Shown piece by piece: positions 15,833-25,878 of a stretch of DNA of 64,000 nucleotides. Position 1 is the stretch's first letter, and each line of letters starts with the position of its first letter. This DNA comes from Macropodus opercularis (Eukaryota > Chordata > Actinopteri > Anabantiformes > Osphronemidae): the NCBI GenBank assembly GCA_030770545.1, contig CM061092.1, positions 18,849,501-18,913,500 on the forward strand, in the 5' to 3' direction. The notes beneath the pieces were generated by a model that was given only the letters and a program-made list of their open reading frames with translations, was not told the origin of the DNA and searched no databases. The translations under genes were made by a program, and so were the position numbers.

Positions 15833-18800
15833 ATGGACGCATGTGAAGTTGTGGACCAGGTTGAGGCTGCTGCGCAACCAAACGGTGACAATGGAGGCAC
15901 GTTAAAAGAAAAGCGTACTGTGAAATTAACTGCAAAAGCATTTGCTGAAAAGCTGGATAAGCTACAGACTGTCAGAAAAGCTAAGCTAAATAAGGCTAAT
16001 GACCTAAGAAAGCAAATACAAGGTCTCATGGACACAAAAGAAAAAGGAAAGGTACAAGATGCTTTTGGTGCTTTTGTTATTTTGTGCGATGAAGCAAAAG
16101 GTGCTCATGATTCATTAATGAGTGTTTTACCTGATGGGGAAAAGGAAAAACATGCCACTTGGTTTAAAGCAAAAATGTTGTTCTATGATGAGTTTGTTTT
16201 TGATGTGAAAACATGGGTCTCCTGTGCTGAACATGACTTATGTGGTGATATTGATAATGATGGTGATCATATTAATCCAGAGGACAGTGTTTCTAATGTT
16301 GGAAGCAGACGCTCAAGTCAGAAAAGTCTGCGCAGTGGAAGATCTAGCACCACCTCTTCTGTCAGAATCAAAGCAGAGGCAGACAGAGCTGCACTAATTG
16401 CTCGTGTTGCAGTTTTAAAAGAGAAACATAAATTGGAGGAACAGGAGCAGCAGCTTAAAGCCAGAAAGGAACAGCTGGAGCTGGAGGCAATGCTAGCTGC
16501 GTCCACTGCTAAATTAGCAGTCCTACAGGCTTCGGATGCCAGGAGTGCTTCCAAAGCATATTCTGATGGAATGAATTCTTATCTGGAGAGGGAAGCAGGA
16601 AGGACTGCCGTTTCAAAGACACTTGAGGCGAAGGAGTTCAAGCCTGTGATTTCAAGGTCTTCAACACAACAAAATATGGAAAGTGTACTACCACCAGCTA
16701 AACCACTACCCCAAGTAGATGCTCAAGCACAACGTTTGGAATCTTCCATACCTGATGCACAGCTAACCAACGGAGGACAATTTGCAGAAATCTTCACCAT
16801 AATGCACAGACAAAATGAAATAACAGCTGCCCTGGTTAAACAGCAACAGTTATGTTCATTACCTCCAAGAGACATTCCTGTATTTGATGGGGATCCACTT
16901 CAATATAACTCCTTTATAAAAGCGTTTGAGCAAGGAGTAGAGAAAAAGGCCAATAAGTGTGATTGCTTGTATTACCTGGAGCAGTTCACAAGGGGGCAGC
17001 CAAGGGAACTAGTGCATAGTTGCCAGCATATGAATCCTGATCATGGCTATGCTCAAGCAAAAAGGCTACTGAAGGAGCACTTTGGCAATGAATATAAGAT
17101 CGCTTCTGCATACATGGAAAGGGCTTTAACCTGGCCCTCAATAAAGCCAGAGGATGTCAAGGCACTACAAGCTTATTCTCTTTTCCTGCGTGGTTGTTGC
17201 AATGTCATGGAAGAGTTGCAATATATGCAAGAATTGGACATGCCAACCAACATGAGAGCAGTGATGTCTAAATTGCCATTCAAGCTAAGAGAACGTTGGA
17301 GGACGACTGCATATGACATCCTGAAAGCATCTAAACGCAGAGCATTATTCCAAGATCTGGTTGCATTTATTGAAAGACATGTCGGCATCATATCAGACCC
17401 TCTCTTTGGGGATATTCGAGACTTACCATCTAGGATAACCTGTTCAAATGTTCATAATAAGTTGAAATCACACCCTGGAGGCAGAGTTAGAGGAAACAGC
17501 TTTGCCACCACCATTGCACCAATCAAGGCATCTGAAAAGTCTGGAGATTTAAAAATACACTTATCAACACATGGTTCTGCAATGAGGCCTAGTTGTGAAA
17601 TATGCATCTGTTGCTCTCAAGGCCATTCATTGGAAGACTGTCAGCAGTTCAATAGAAGGAAGCACAGAGATAAAATGTACTTTCTGAAGGAGAAAGAACT
17701 GTGCTTTGGTTGTTTAGGTGCTGGGCATAGAAGTCAGGACTGCAATAATCGTTTGATTTGCAGGATGTGTGGTCAAAATCATCCAACTGTGCTCCACATT
17801 GCTACAAGAGACATGGCAAACTCACAAGTAGAATATTCCAAGAGGCAAGTGGCATCTAAGAGTACAACATTGCATAAAACGTGTGGTCATACAGGGGCCG
17901 GAAAAGATAAATGTCTTCTCTCCATCCTACCAGTTCAAGTCAAGTCCATAAAAGGAGGCCAGATAATCCAGACATATGCTTTTCTGGATCCTGGAAGCTC
18001 TGCCACCTTTTGTTCAGAGCATCTTATGCACAGATTGAGTCTTACAGGTAAAAGAACAAATTTCCTTTTACAAACCATGGGACAAGAAAGAGTAGTCCCA
18101 GCATATTCTTTATCAGGCTTGGAAGTGTCTGGTCTTGAAACAAACCACTTCTACCAACTCCCAGAAACGCTCACACAGAAGAAGATGCCTGTAAGCACAG
18201 ACAACGTTGTTCACAGTGAAGATTTGGCCAGGTGGCCTTATCTGGCCGGAGTACATGTTCCACACATCGAGGCTAAAGTCGACTTGTTGATTGGAAGCAA
18301 CGCTCCCAAGATATTGGAACCTTGGGAGGTCATCAATAGCCGTGGAGATGGACCCTATGCTATAAGAACAGCATTAGGATGGGTTGTCAATGGTCCTTTG
18401 GTAGGAGATGACAGCACCTTGGAAAGGCTGTGTCCTTCGGCAATTGTCAACAGGATTTCAGTGAGTAGACTGGAGGAAATGTTGATTAATCAGTACAACC
18501 ATGACTTCAATGAGAGAATCACTGAGGAAAAGGGGATGTCAGTAGAAGATGTCAAATTCATGGAAATTGTAAAAGGTTCTGCTACACTTGAAGATGGCCA
18601 CTATTGCTTGAAACTGCCCTTTAAACGAAGTAACATATCTCTGCCAAACAACTTTTCAGTGGCAAAGCAAAGGTTACTTGGATTGGAAAGAAAGTTCCTC
18701 AACAATGAACGGTATTATCAGGAGTATGCTGCATGTCTTAATGATGTCATTAAGAAAGGCTATGCAGAAAAGGTATCTTCACAGCAGCTGAGCTGTGAAT

Positions 18801-21800
18801 CTGGCAAGTTGTGGTATATTCCTCATCATGGAGTGTATCATCCTAGAAAGAAGACTCTACGTGTGGTGTTTGACTGTGGAGCAGCATACAAAGGAACCTC
18901 GTTAAATCAACAGCTTTTGCAAGGTCCCAACCTCACCAGTACGTTGCTTGGAGTCTTACTTAGATTCAGACAAGGATCTGTGGCAGTTATGGGAGACATA
19001 CAAGCGATGTTCCACCAGGTGAAAGTGGCAAAAGAAGACAGAGATTTCCTTCGCTTCGTGTGGTGGCCTGAGGGAGATTTGTCCAAAGAGGTGGCCCAAT
19101 ATCGAATGACTGTTCACTTGTTTGGTGCTGTCTCTTCCCCGAGTTGTGCAAGCTTTGCACTAAGAAAAACAGCAGAGGACAATCAGCCTGACTTTCCATC
19201 AGAGGTTGCTCAAACAGTCCAGGAGAACTTCTACGTTGATGATTGTCTAAAGAGCGTAGGCTCTGAAAAAGAAGCTGTTCTTATGGTCAAAAATCTTTCT
19301 GCTCTTTGTCAGAAAGGAGGCTTCACCCTGACAAAATGGACAAGCAACAGTAGGATCGTGTTGCAAAGTATTCCAGAAGAAGCTAGAGCTAAAGATCTAA
19401 AAGAACTTGATCTTGATCGGGACAAGCTTCCTGTTGAGAGAGCTCTTGGATTGCAGTGGTGTATAAAGACTGATTCATTCAAGTTTAAAATGGAGCTCAG
19501 TCCGCGGCCTCACACCAGGCGCGGATTGTTGTCAGTATCCAGCTCAGTGTACGATCCTCTTGGGTTTCTTGCACCAATTGTACTACCTGCTAAAATCATG
19601 CTGCAAGAATTATGTAGAAGAAACCTAGGTTGGGATGAGACCATACCTCATGACATCATGCATCAGTGGACCCGGTGGTTAAAGGACTTAGACATGTTGG
19701 CTGCATTTAAGGTTGAAAGATGCATTAAGCCTAAGGAGTTTGGACACCTTATACATATACAGCTGCATCATTTTTCAGATGCCAGCGAAATCGGATATGG
19801 AACAGTCACATACCTGAGGATGCAGAATGGCCAAGCTGACGTCCACATTGCATTCTTGTTAGGCAAAGCCAGAGTTACGCCATTAAAGACTATCACCATT
19901 CCTCGCTTAGAACTGACAGCTGCTGTGCTGGCTGTTAAGGTTGACCTCATGCTTAAGGCAGAATTGCAGCTTCAGCTACAAGAGTCAGTCTTTTGGACTG
20001 ATAGTACCTCTGTGTTAAAATACATAAAGAATGAGGACAAGCGTTTTCATACCTTTGTGTCTAACAGGGTGTCAACAATCAGAGGAGCAACAAGAACTTC
20101 ACAATGGCGATATGTGTGTTCTAAAGATAACCCGGCGGATGTTGCATCCAGAGGTGCAAATATTGGAGACTTTATACGTAGCAACAGGTGGCTTAATGGT
20201 CCAGACTTTCTGTGGAAGCCAGAAAGGGACTGGCCAGCAAACCCAGTGGAGGCTATGAGTGAAGCGGATGACCCGGAGGTCAAGAGAGAAGCAGTGGTAA
20301 ATATGATTAATGTAAAAGACTCCCTTGATGCCACTGGACGGCTAATATCTTACTTCTCAGATTGGATGAGACTCAAGATAGCTGTTGCATGGCTCCTTAA
20401 ACTGAAAAAGATTCTATTGGAGAAGAGTTGGAGGAAAGGGGAAATGAAGACATCTGAAGCTGATGATCAGACACTGGATAGCTCTGATTCACAGCAAACC
20501 ACACAAAGAAGTACAGTCGTTTTAAAACCGTCAGCCCTGTCTGTAGATGATCTGTTGGAGGCAGAGCTGGCTATTGTTCGCTACTGCCAGCAGCAGCAAT
20601 TTCAGAAGGAAATCGCTGCATTGTCATCTGGAAGATCTACAGTGAGCAGACAGAGTGTCATTTACAGGTTGGATCCTTACTTGGATGATGGACTCCTGAG
20701 AGTGGGAGGAAGGCTGATAAGAGGTTCTTTGCCAGAAGAAAGCAAACACCCACTGATACTCTCCAAGCATCAACATGTATCTTCTCTCATCTTGAAGCAC
20801 ATTCACCAACATCTTGGTCATAGTGGTCGAAATCACACGCTTTCCACTCTGAGAAGAAAGTACTGGATCACAAATGCCAACTCAGCAGTGAGGAAAATAA
20901 TAACGGAATGTGGCTTCTGTAGACGTTACAATGGAAGAATGGGAGAGCAAAAGATGTCGGATTTGCCAAAGGAAAGGATACTTCCTGATCTCCCTCCATT
21001 TACCAACACTGGTGTTGATTATTTTGGACCTATCGAAGTAAAGAGGGGACGTGGCACTGCAAAGCGCTATGGGGTTATATTTACCTGTCTGGCAAGCAGG
21101 GCAGTCCATTTGGAAGTAGCAGACTCTTTAGATACAGACGCATGTATTAATGCTTTGAGAAGATTCATCTGCAGGAGAGGCCAAGTGGATTGCATTTATT
21201 CAGACAATGGCACCAATTTTGTAGGAGCAGAGAGAGAGCTAAGGGAAGCTCTTGCATCCCTGAATCATAGACAAATTCTAGGAGCTTTGCAAAGGGAAGG
21301 TGTCAGGTGGATTTTCAATCCTCCCGCTGGGTCTCATCATGGTGGTGTCTGGGAACGTTTAATCCGCATGGTAAGAAAGATTCTCGGTTCAGTTCTTCAA
21401 CAACAGAAACTAGATGATGACAGACTTCGTACAGTTATGTGTGAAGTGGAAGCTATTTTAAATGATCGACCTCTCACAAAACTGTCTGATGATCCAAATG
21501 ACCTGGAACCACTTACTCCCAATCATATTCTCCTTATGAAAGGAAGGCCAGCCTTACCACCTGGATTGTTCGAGCCACACGATTTCTATGTAAAGAGAAG
21601 ATGGAGACAGGTGCAGTACATTGCTGATCTTTTTTGGAAACGATGGGTACGTGAGTACTTACCTCTATTACAGGAAAGACAAAAATGGAACCAAAAGAGA
21701 AGAAATCTTAACCCTGGTGACATAGTGATCATAATGGACGCTACCGCGCCGCGGGGGTCCTGGCCACTTGGAAGAATCTTAGAAGTCTTCAAGGATAAGA

Positions 21801-21895
21801 AAGGACTTGTTCGGTCTGTGCGTTTACATACAAAGACTAATGTAATTGATAGACCTGTGACTAAACTTTGCTTACTGCATGAGGCAGCTGTTTAG
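15833..21895 (+). CDS. BEL/Pao gag-pol polyprotein
   Basis: One 2,020-residue frame with an ATG in strong context (A at -3, G at +4). Gag part: charged N-terminus, Ser-rich and coiled-coil stretch (about 160-235), a Pao-type gag domain (DUF1759-like, about 345-490), then zinc knuckles, the clearest being CX2CX4HX4C at 624-637 with a related Cys/His motif from 588. The aspartic protease motif is D719-P-G-S (Pro where cellular enzymes have Thr or Ser). Reverse transcriptase has D1055 and the YVDD box at 1134-1137. RNase H candidates are D1316, E1360, D1390 and D1436. Integrase has H1660, H1663, C1693, C1696 and the triad D1729, D1791, E1841. The C-terminus resembles DUF5641. No stop or frameshift interrupts it and all listed catalytic residues are present, so the copy may be competent; that is inferred only. 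Confidence 0.95.
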   Translation: MDACEVVDQVEAAAQPNGDNGGTLKEKRTVKLTAKAFAEKLDKLQTVRKAKLNKANDLRKQIQGLMDTKEKGKVQDAFGAFVILCDEAKGAHDSLMSVLPDGEKEKHATWFKAKMLFYDEFVFDVKTWVSCAEHDLCGDIDNDGDHINPEDSVSNVGSRRSSQKSLRSGRSSTTSSVRIKAEADRAALIARVAVLKEKHKLEEQEQQLKARKEQLELEAMLAASTAKLAVLQASDARSASKAYSDGMNSYLEREAGRTAVSKTLEAKEFKPVISRSSTQQNMESVLPPAKPLPQVDAQAQRLESSIPDAQLTNGGQFAEIFTIMHRQNEITAALVKQQQLCSLPPRDIPVFDGDPLQYNSFIKAFEQGVEKKANKCDCLYYLEQFTRGQPRELVHSCQHMNPDHGYAQAKRLLKEHFGNEYKIASAYMERALTWPSIKPEDVKALQAYSLFLRGCCNVMEELQYMQELDMPTNMRAVMSKLPFKLRERWRTTAYDILKASKRRALFQDLVAFIERHVGIISDPLFGDIRDLPSRITCSNVHNKLKSHPGGRVRGNSFATTIAPIKASEKSGDLKIHLSTHGSAMRPSCEICICCSQGHSLEDCQQFNRRKHRDKMYFLKEKELCFGCLGAGHRSQDCNNRLICRMCGQNHPTVLHIATRDMANSQVEYSKRQVASKSTTLHKTCGHTGAGKDKCLLSILPVQVKSIKGGQIIQTYAFLDPGSSATFCSEHLMHRLSLTGKRTNFLLQTMGQERVVPAYSLSGLEVSGLETNHFYQLPETLTQKKMPVSTDNVVHSEDLARWPYLAGVHVPHIEAKVDLLIGSNAPKILEPWEVINSRGDGPYAIRTALGWVVNGPLVGDDSTLERLCPSAIVNRISVSRLEEMLINQYNHDFNERITEEKGMSVEDVKFMEIVKGSATLEDGHYCLKLPFKRSNISLPNNFSVAKQRLLGLERKFLNNERYYQEYAACLNDVIKKGYAEKVSSQQLSCESGKLWYIPHHGVYHPRKKTLRVVFDCGAAYKGTSLNQQLLQGPNLTSTLLGVLLRFRQGSVAVMGDIQAMFHQVKVAKEDRDFLRFVWWPEGDLSKEVAQYRMTVHLFGAVSSPSCASFALRKTAEDNQPDFPSEVAQTVQENFYVDDCLKSVGSEKEAVLMVKNLSALCQKGGFTLTKWTSNSRIVLQSIPEEARAKDLKELDLDRDKLPVERALGLQWCIKTDSFKFKMELSPRPHTRRGLLSVSSSVYDPLGFLAPIVLPAKIMLQELCRRNLGWDETIPHDIMHQWTRWLKDLDMLAAFKVERCIKPKEFGHLIHIQLHHFSDASEIGYGTVTYLRMQNGQADVHIAFLLGKARVTPLKTITIPRLELTAAVLAVKVDLMLKAELQLQLQESVFWTDSTSVLKYIKNEDKRFHTFVSNRVSTIRGATRTSQWRYVCSKDNPADVASRGANIGDFIRSNRWLNGPDFLWKPERDWPANPVEAMSEADDPEVKREAVVNMINVKDSLDATGRLISYFSDWMRLKIAVAWLLKLKKILLEKSWRKGEMKTSEADDQTLDSSDSQQTTQRSTVVLKPSALSVDDLLEAELAIVRYCQQQQFQKEIAALSSGRSTVSRQSVIYRLDPYLDDGLLRVGGRLIRGSLPEESKHPLILSKHQHVSSLILKHIHQHLGHSGRNHTLSTLRRKYWITNANSAVRKIITECGFCRRYNGRMGEQKMSDLPKERILPDLPPFTNTGVDYFGPIEVKRGRGTAKRYGVIFTCLASRAVHLEVADSLDTDACINALRRFICRRGQVDCIYSDNGTNFVGAERELREALASLNHRQILGALQREGVRWIFNPPAGSHHGGVWERLIRMVRKILGSVLQQQKLDDDRLRTVMCEVEAILNDRPLTKLSDDPNDLEPLTPNHILLMKGRPALPPGLFEPHDFYVKRRWRQVQYIADLFWKRWVREYLPLLQERQKWNQKRRNLNPGDIVIIMDATAPRGSWPLGRILEVFKDKKGLVRSVRLHTKTNVIDRPVTKLCLLHEAAV

Positions 21896-21996
21896 CTAAG
21901 TATTACGTCATATTGCATTGTAATATTTGAATAATGGCTCCTTAATTTTGTGTAATAGGAATTGTTTTTCAGTAGCCAAACAATTAGGGGCCGGTG
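21896..21996 (+). other. Retrotransposon 3' untranslated stretch
   Basis: 101 bp from stop codon to 3' LTR; no env or accessory frame fits here. Confidence 0.7.
21986..21996 (+). promoter_or_regulatory. Candidate polypurine tract
   Basis: AGGGGCCGGTG immediately before the 3' LTR. It is in the right place but interrupted by pyrimidines, so weak. Confidence 0.35.
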
Positions 21997-22082
21997 TGTA
22001 GGAGCCATTTGAGTTGTTTGTGTGTGTATTGTAATTAACCTTTGAATCCACTAGGGGTCGGTGTTGGTAATTGGGGATACAC

Positions 22083-22088
22083 TATAAA
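22083..22088 (+). promoter_or_regulatory. TATA box in 3' LTR (TATAAA)
   Basis: Canonical hexamer at the position altered to TTTAAA in the 5' LTR. Confidence 0.5.
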
Positions 22089-22148
22089 GGTGGGAACCAT
22101 TAACCGGCAACCAGGTGTTGCTACACGGAGGACAAACAGTTTTGGACC

Positions 22149-22198
22149 GCTACGCTACGCTACGCTACGCTACGCTACGCTACGCTACGCTACGCTAC
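22149..22198 (+). repeat. (GCTAC)10 in 3' LTR
   Basis: Ten uninterrupted pentamers followed by CTCAA repeats. Confidence 0.95.
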
Positions 22199-22347
22199 AC
22201 TCAACTCAACTCAACTTCTGAGAATAAAATAAGTCATTTCAACTGAGAAATAAGGTGGACTGTCATATATTCAAACAAAAGCGCGTCAACTACAGTTTCC
22301 TGTTTAGCAGCACCTCAGTGGCTTTGAGTTTAGGCTTGGCCACTATA

Positions 22348-22352
22348 GGACC
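22348..22352. repeat. Target site duplication GGACC, right
   Basis: Partner of 15079-15083; the array spacer resumes here with GGACCAGACG. Confidence 0.92.
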
Positions 22353-22497
22353 AGACGTCTTTGTGTGTAGTTGTAATCTTTGTAACAGGAAGCATAGCAT
22401 TTAATGCAATGATCACCAAAACAAACAAGTTAAGGGACGTCACAGTGACGAGACTGGGATTCGAACCGCAAATGCTGCAGTTTCTGACTGGCTCTCA

Positions 22498-22569
22498 AGC
22501 AGAGTGGCGCAGCGGAAGCGTGCTGGGCCCATAACCCAGAGGTCGATGGATCGAAACCATCCTCTGCTA
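22498..22569 (+). tRNA. tRNA-iMet-CAT: Initiator tRNA-Met (CAT), unit 6
   Basis: Consensus gene, 145 bp downstream of the right target duplication. Confidence 0.97.
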
Positions 22570-22788
22570 ATTGCGTTAGTGTTCGCCGTCAAGCTGTGTG
22601 ATTAACACAGGGTATATGTTTTTGCCCTTTGCATTAAAGCACAAGTGTTCAGGGTTCTTTCCACCTCTTAATGGTTCAGCGATCTGTATGTAAAGCCACT
22701 GTGGACATTCCACCCCGAGTCGCCCGTCTCAGGCCAGCCTGGCATTAGTGCTTTCTTTGTTAGCCATGCATCAATTGCTTCCTTTTAA

Positions 22789-22870
22789 GGTAGTGTGGCC
22801 GAGTGGTCTAAGGCGCTGGATTTAGGCTCCAGTCTCAATTGAGGCGTGGGTTCAAATCCCACCGCTGCCA
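22789..22870 (+). tRNA. tRNA-Leu-TAG: tRNA-Leu (TAG), unit 6
   Basis: Consensus copy (CGCTGCC acceptor). Confidence 0.97.
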
Positions 22871-22954
22871 TTTTTGCATCTTCCGGGAGGCAATAGCAGG
22901 CAGTAATCTCCATGAACGTTTAGTGGGTGACTGGGCCGTCAAGCTTGACGTGTA

Positions 22955-23010
22955 GCTGGGTTTAGGCTCCAGTCCCAATTGAGGCATGGCTTCAAATCCA
23001 ACCACTGAAA
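22955..23010 (+). pseudogene. tRNA-Leu 3' fragment, unit 6
   Basis: Same dead copy as in unit 1. Confidence 0.8.
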
Positions 23011-23384
23011 TTTGCGTAGTTAGTCCGTGAGTGACTGAGCTTTGAAAGTTTTTTTAAAAAAAAAATCAGATGGTGTTCATGAGAGAGAGCAGCTGACTGC
23101 AGTCCTTGAGAAGCCCGTTCAACTTAGCGTAGAGAGTCAACAGTGGTGTGACACGTGAGTGACCGAAAATGAGATACGCTCCTGCACTTCTGTTCACCTG
23201 CGGTTCATGACAAACTGATTGCAGTAGTTGGGATGAGAAACTAAAAGTTCTTGCACAAACTGTTTTGGTATCGCAGTCTGAGTGGTATTTTTCCAATGTT
23301 CTTCGGAGCGAAGGTCAGCAAACCTTACCGTGGATTATGGAAGGCCTGCATGCAAAGACCACAACTTCCAAGACCTTTTTCTGT

Positions 23385-23445
23385 GGCAGTGTGGCCGAGC
23401 ACCCAAGGCGCTGGATTAAGGCTCCAGTCTCATTTAAGGTGTGGG
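23385..23445 (+). pseudogene. Truncated tRNA-Leu (AAG) pseudogene, unit 6
   Basis: Same truncation; a private 29-bp deletion lies about 70 bp upstream. Confidence 0.85.
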
Positions 23446-24118
23446 ATCTCTTAGAAAGTTCTAAATTTATCAAAGCGTAACCTCACAATGTACAAACTTG
23501 CAGGCGTGGTAAATTCTCGCATGAGTTCAAGTTTCTCACGAATCCACTAGTGCCCCATGTGTGCGATACTGCTTCAGGCTGAGCTGTAACAATCAAGCAG
23601 GTTTTGTGGAAACACCTTTGGCCAGACACACACTTCTTTGTATAGTAAGTTTGGAGTTCAAGGATCCAAGAGGTTAGGTACAGTGTCATTTCTTTTTCGT
23701 GAACTGGTGCCTTTACACAGAACCAGTAGAAGCCTTTATTTCAAGGGGGCCCTAATGTGTAGGGGTTTCTCTTGTTTTTAAATCCGTCTGATTTGGAGAA
23801 TCTATGAACAAGTAATGGTGTAGGAGGCTGTAAATTGTTCATTGTGAGTCAAAATCTACCTGCAAACACTTTAGAGTTAAGCTCTGTGTTTGAAAATACA
23901 TTGCACCTAACCTCTTAGATCCTTGAACTCAAAACCTACTATACAATAAAGTGCGTGTCTGGTCAAAGGTACTTCCACAAAACCCACTTGACTGTTAGAG
24001 CTCAGCGTCAAGTAAAATTGTATGATCTGTATGTAAAGCCACTATGGATATTCCACCCTGAGTCGCCTGTCTTAGGTCACACTGGCGTAATTGCTTTTTT
24101 GCTTTGCTTTGCTTTTAA

Positions 24119-24200
24119 GGTAGTGTGGCTGAGTGGTCTAAGGCGCTGGATTAAGGCTCCAGTCTCATTTGAGGCGTGGGTTCAAATCCCACCACTGCCA
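24119..24200 (+). tRNA. tRNA-Leu-AAG: tRNA-Leu (AAG), unit 6
   Basis: One A-box change (TGGCTGAG for TGGCCGAG) turns a D-stem C-G pair into U-G; still foldable. Confidence 0.93.
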
Positions 24201-24515
24201 AAACGCTCTGAGGCCAACAAAGCGTAACCTCTCAAAGTGCAGATACGTAGCGAATTCCCGTACGACTTCAAGTTTCTCATGAATCCACTAGTGCCCCATG
24301 TGTATGATTCTACCTCACGCTGAGCCGTAACAATCAAGTAGGTTGTGTGGAAGCACCTTTGGTTGCACTCTGAGCTATACCTGCGTAGGCATTGTCCACA
24401 CACTTCTTTGTATTATAGGTTTGGAGCTTGGGTACAATACAATTTCTTTCTCCTAAGCTTCTGCCATTACACGGAACACTTAACTACACCCTAGTAGTAA
24501 ACTAAAGGCTGTTTT

Positions 24516-24588
24516 CGAGCTAGCCAGGAGTCGAACCTAGAATCTTCTGATCCGAAGTCAGACGCGTTATCCATTACGCCACTAGCCC
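24516..24588 (-). tRNA. tRNA-Arg-TCG: tRNA-Arg (TCG), unit 6
   Basis: Consensus copy. Confidence 0.96.
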
Positions 24589-24687
24589 TGCTTTAGCTTG
24601 TGCACACATGTCGCAACATTGCCTGTACGCGATTGACAGCGACAAAGAGCATTGCATTGAACACCAAAACAAAGAAGAAGGTATGAG

Positions 24688-24759
24688 TGCCGTGACCCGG
24701 ATTTGAACCGGGGTTGCTGCGGCCACAACGCAGAGTACTTACCACTATACGATCACGGC
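24688..24759 (-). tRNA. tRNA-His-GTG: tRNA-His (GTG), unit 6
   Basis: T loop TTCAAAT for TTCGAAT and one D-loop change (GGTAAGTAC on the minus strand); stems intact. Confidence 0.93.
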
Positions 24760-24831
24760 TGGGTTGCTGCAACTGTGCCTCCGTGCGAGGTAAACAACTA
24801 GTCCTTATTACATCCAACTAAAGGCTGTTTT

Positions 24832-24904
24832 CGAGCTAGCCAGGAGTCGAACCTAGAATCTTCTGATCCGTAGTCAGACGCGTTATCCATTGCGCCACTA
24901 GCCC
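24832..24904 (-). tRNA. tRNA-Arg-ACG: tRNA-Arg (ACG), unit 7
   Basis: Consensus copy. Confidence 0.96.
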
Positions 24905-25365
24905 TGCGTTTGGGAGTGCATAGGTGTCACAATATTGCCTATACATCGTTGACAGGCAAACAAATATCTTCCCCCAGTTGTGGAGTTTGTCAGTTATCTG
25001 ACAGTTTGCGAAGGTCGCAGGTGGCAAGAAAAGAAGCAGTAGTCATGTGTGTAGTTCTGAACTTTGCAACAACAAGCATAGCATTGAATGCAATACATAA
25101 TTGTCACAACATTGCATGTACCTGCTTAATATCGACAAAAATCTTCCTGCACGTACACGTTTACTGAGTTTGGCACTTATGTGACTGCTCGTGAAGGTTG
25201 CAGGTGTCAGAAAGTGGACCAGACGTCTTTGTGTGTAGTTGTAATCTTTGTAACAGGAAGCATAGCATTTAATGCAATGATCACCAAAACAAACAAGTTA
25301 AGGGACGTCACAGTGACGAGACTGGGATTCGAACCGCAAATGCTGCAGTTTCTGACCGGCTCTCA

Positions 25366-25437
25366 AGCAGAGTGGCGCAGCGGAAGCGTGCTGGGCCCAT
25401 AACCCAGTGGTCGATGGATCGAAACCATCCTCTGCTA
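25366..25437 (+). tRNA. tRNA-iMet-CAT: Initiator tRNA-Met (CAT), unit 7
   Basis: T for A at the first variable-loop base (CCCAGTGG); stems intact. Confidence 0.95.
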
Positions 25438-25656
25438 ATTGCGTTAGTGTTCGCCGTCAAGCTGTGTGATTAACACAGGGTATATGTTTTTGCCGTTTGC
25501 ATTAAAGCACAAGTGTTCAGGGTTCTTTCCACCTCCTAATGGTTCAGCGATCTGTATGTAAAGCCACTGTGGACATTCCACCCCGAGTCGCCCGTCTCAG
25601 GCCAGCCTGGCATTAGTGCTTTCTTTGTTAGCCATGCATCAATTGCTTCCTTTTAA

Positions 25657-25738
25657 GGTAGTGTGGCCGAGTGGTCTAAGGCGCTGGATTTAGGCTCCAG
25701 TCTCAATTGAGGCGTGGGTTCAAATCCCACCGCTGCCA
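25657..25738 (+). tRNA. tRNA-Leu-TAG: tRNA-Leu (TAG), unit 7
   Basis: Consensus copy. Confidence 0.97.
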
Positions 25739-25822
25739 TTTTTGCATCTTCCGGGAGGCAATAGCAGGCAGTAATCTCCATGAACGTTTAGTGGGTGACT
25801 GGGCCGTCAAGCTTGACGTGTA

Positions 25823-25878
25823 GCTGGGTTTAGGCTCCAGTCCCAATTGAGGCATGGCTTCAAATCCAACCACTGAAA
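25823..25878 (+). pseudogene. tRNA-Leu 3' fragment, unit 7
   Basis: Same dead copy as in unit 1. Confidence 0.8.

Larger units (their letters stand above)
15084..22347 (+). mobile_element. BEL/Pao LTR retrotransposon, full length
   Basis: A 7,264-bp element with near-identical direct LTRs, a 5-bp target duplication, a leader, a single gag-pol frame and a short 3' untranslated stretch. The order protease, reverse transcriptase, RNase H, integrase and the YVDD polymerase box, with an N-terminal gag and a C-terminal domain typical of Pao-type polyproteins, place it in BEL/Pao. No env frame. It interrupts the spacer between Arg-ACG and iMet of unit 6 and appears in no other unit. LTR similarity and the open frame suggest a recent insertion. 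Confidence 0.95.
21997..22347 (+). repeat. 3' LTR
   Basis: 351 bp, same termini as the 5' LTR, with ten GCTAC copies and an intact TATAAA. Confidence 0.93.
14660..24796. repeat. tRNA array unit 6, split by the BEL/Pao element
   Basis: 10,137 bp including the 7,264-bp LTR element and its 5-bp target duplication. The remaining 2,868 bp equals the basic unit minus a 29-bp deletion near 23315, where the sequence runs straight from GAAGGT to CAGCAAACC. Three GCTTT copies; T7A10. Confidence 0.95.

Noticed and set aside
21896..21996. env-like gene downstream of pol
   Set aside because: Only 101 bp separate the stop codon from the 3' LTR, and no frame fits.
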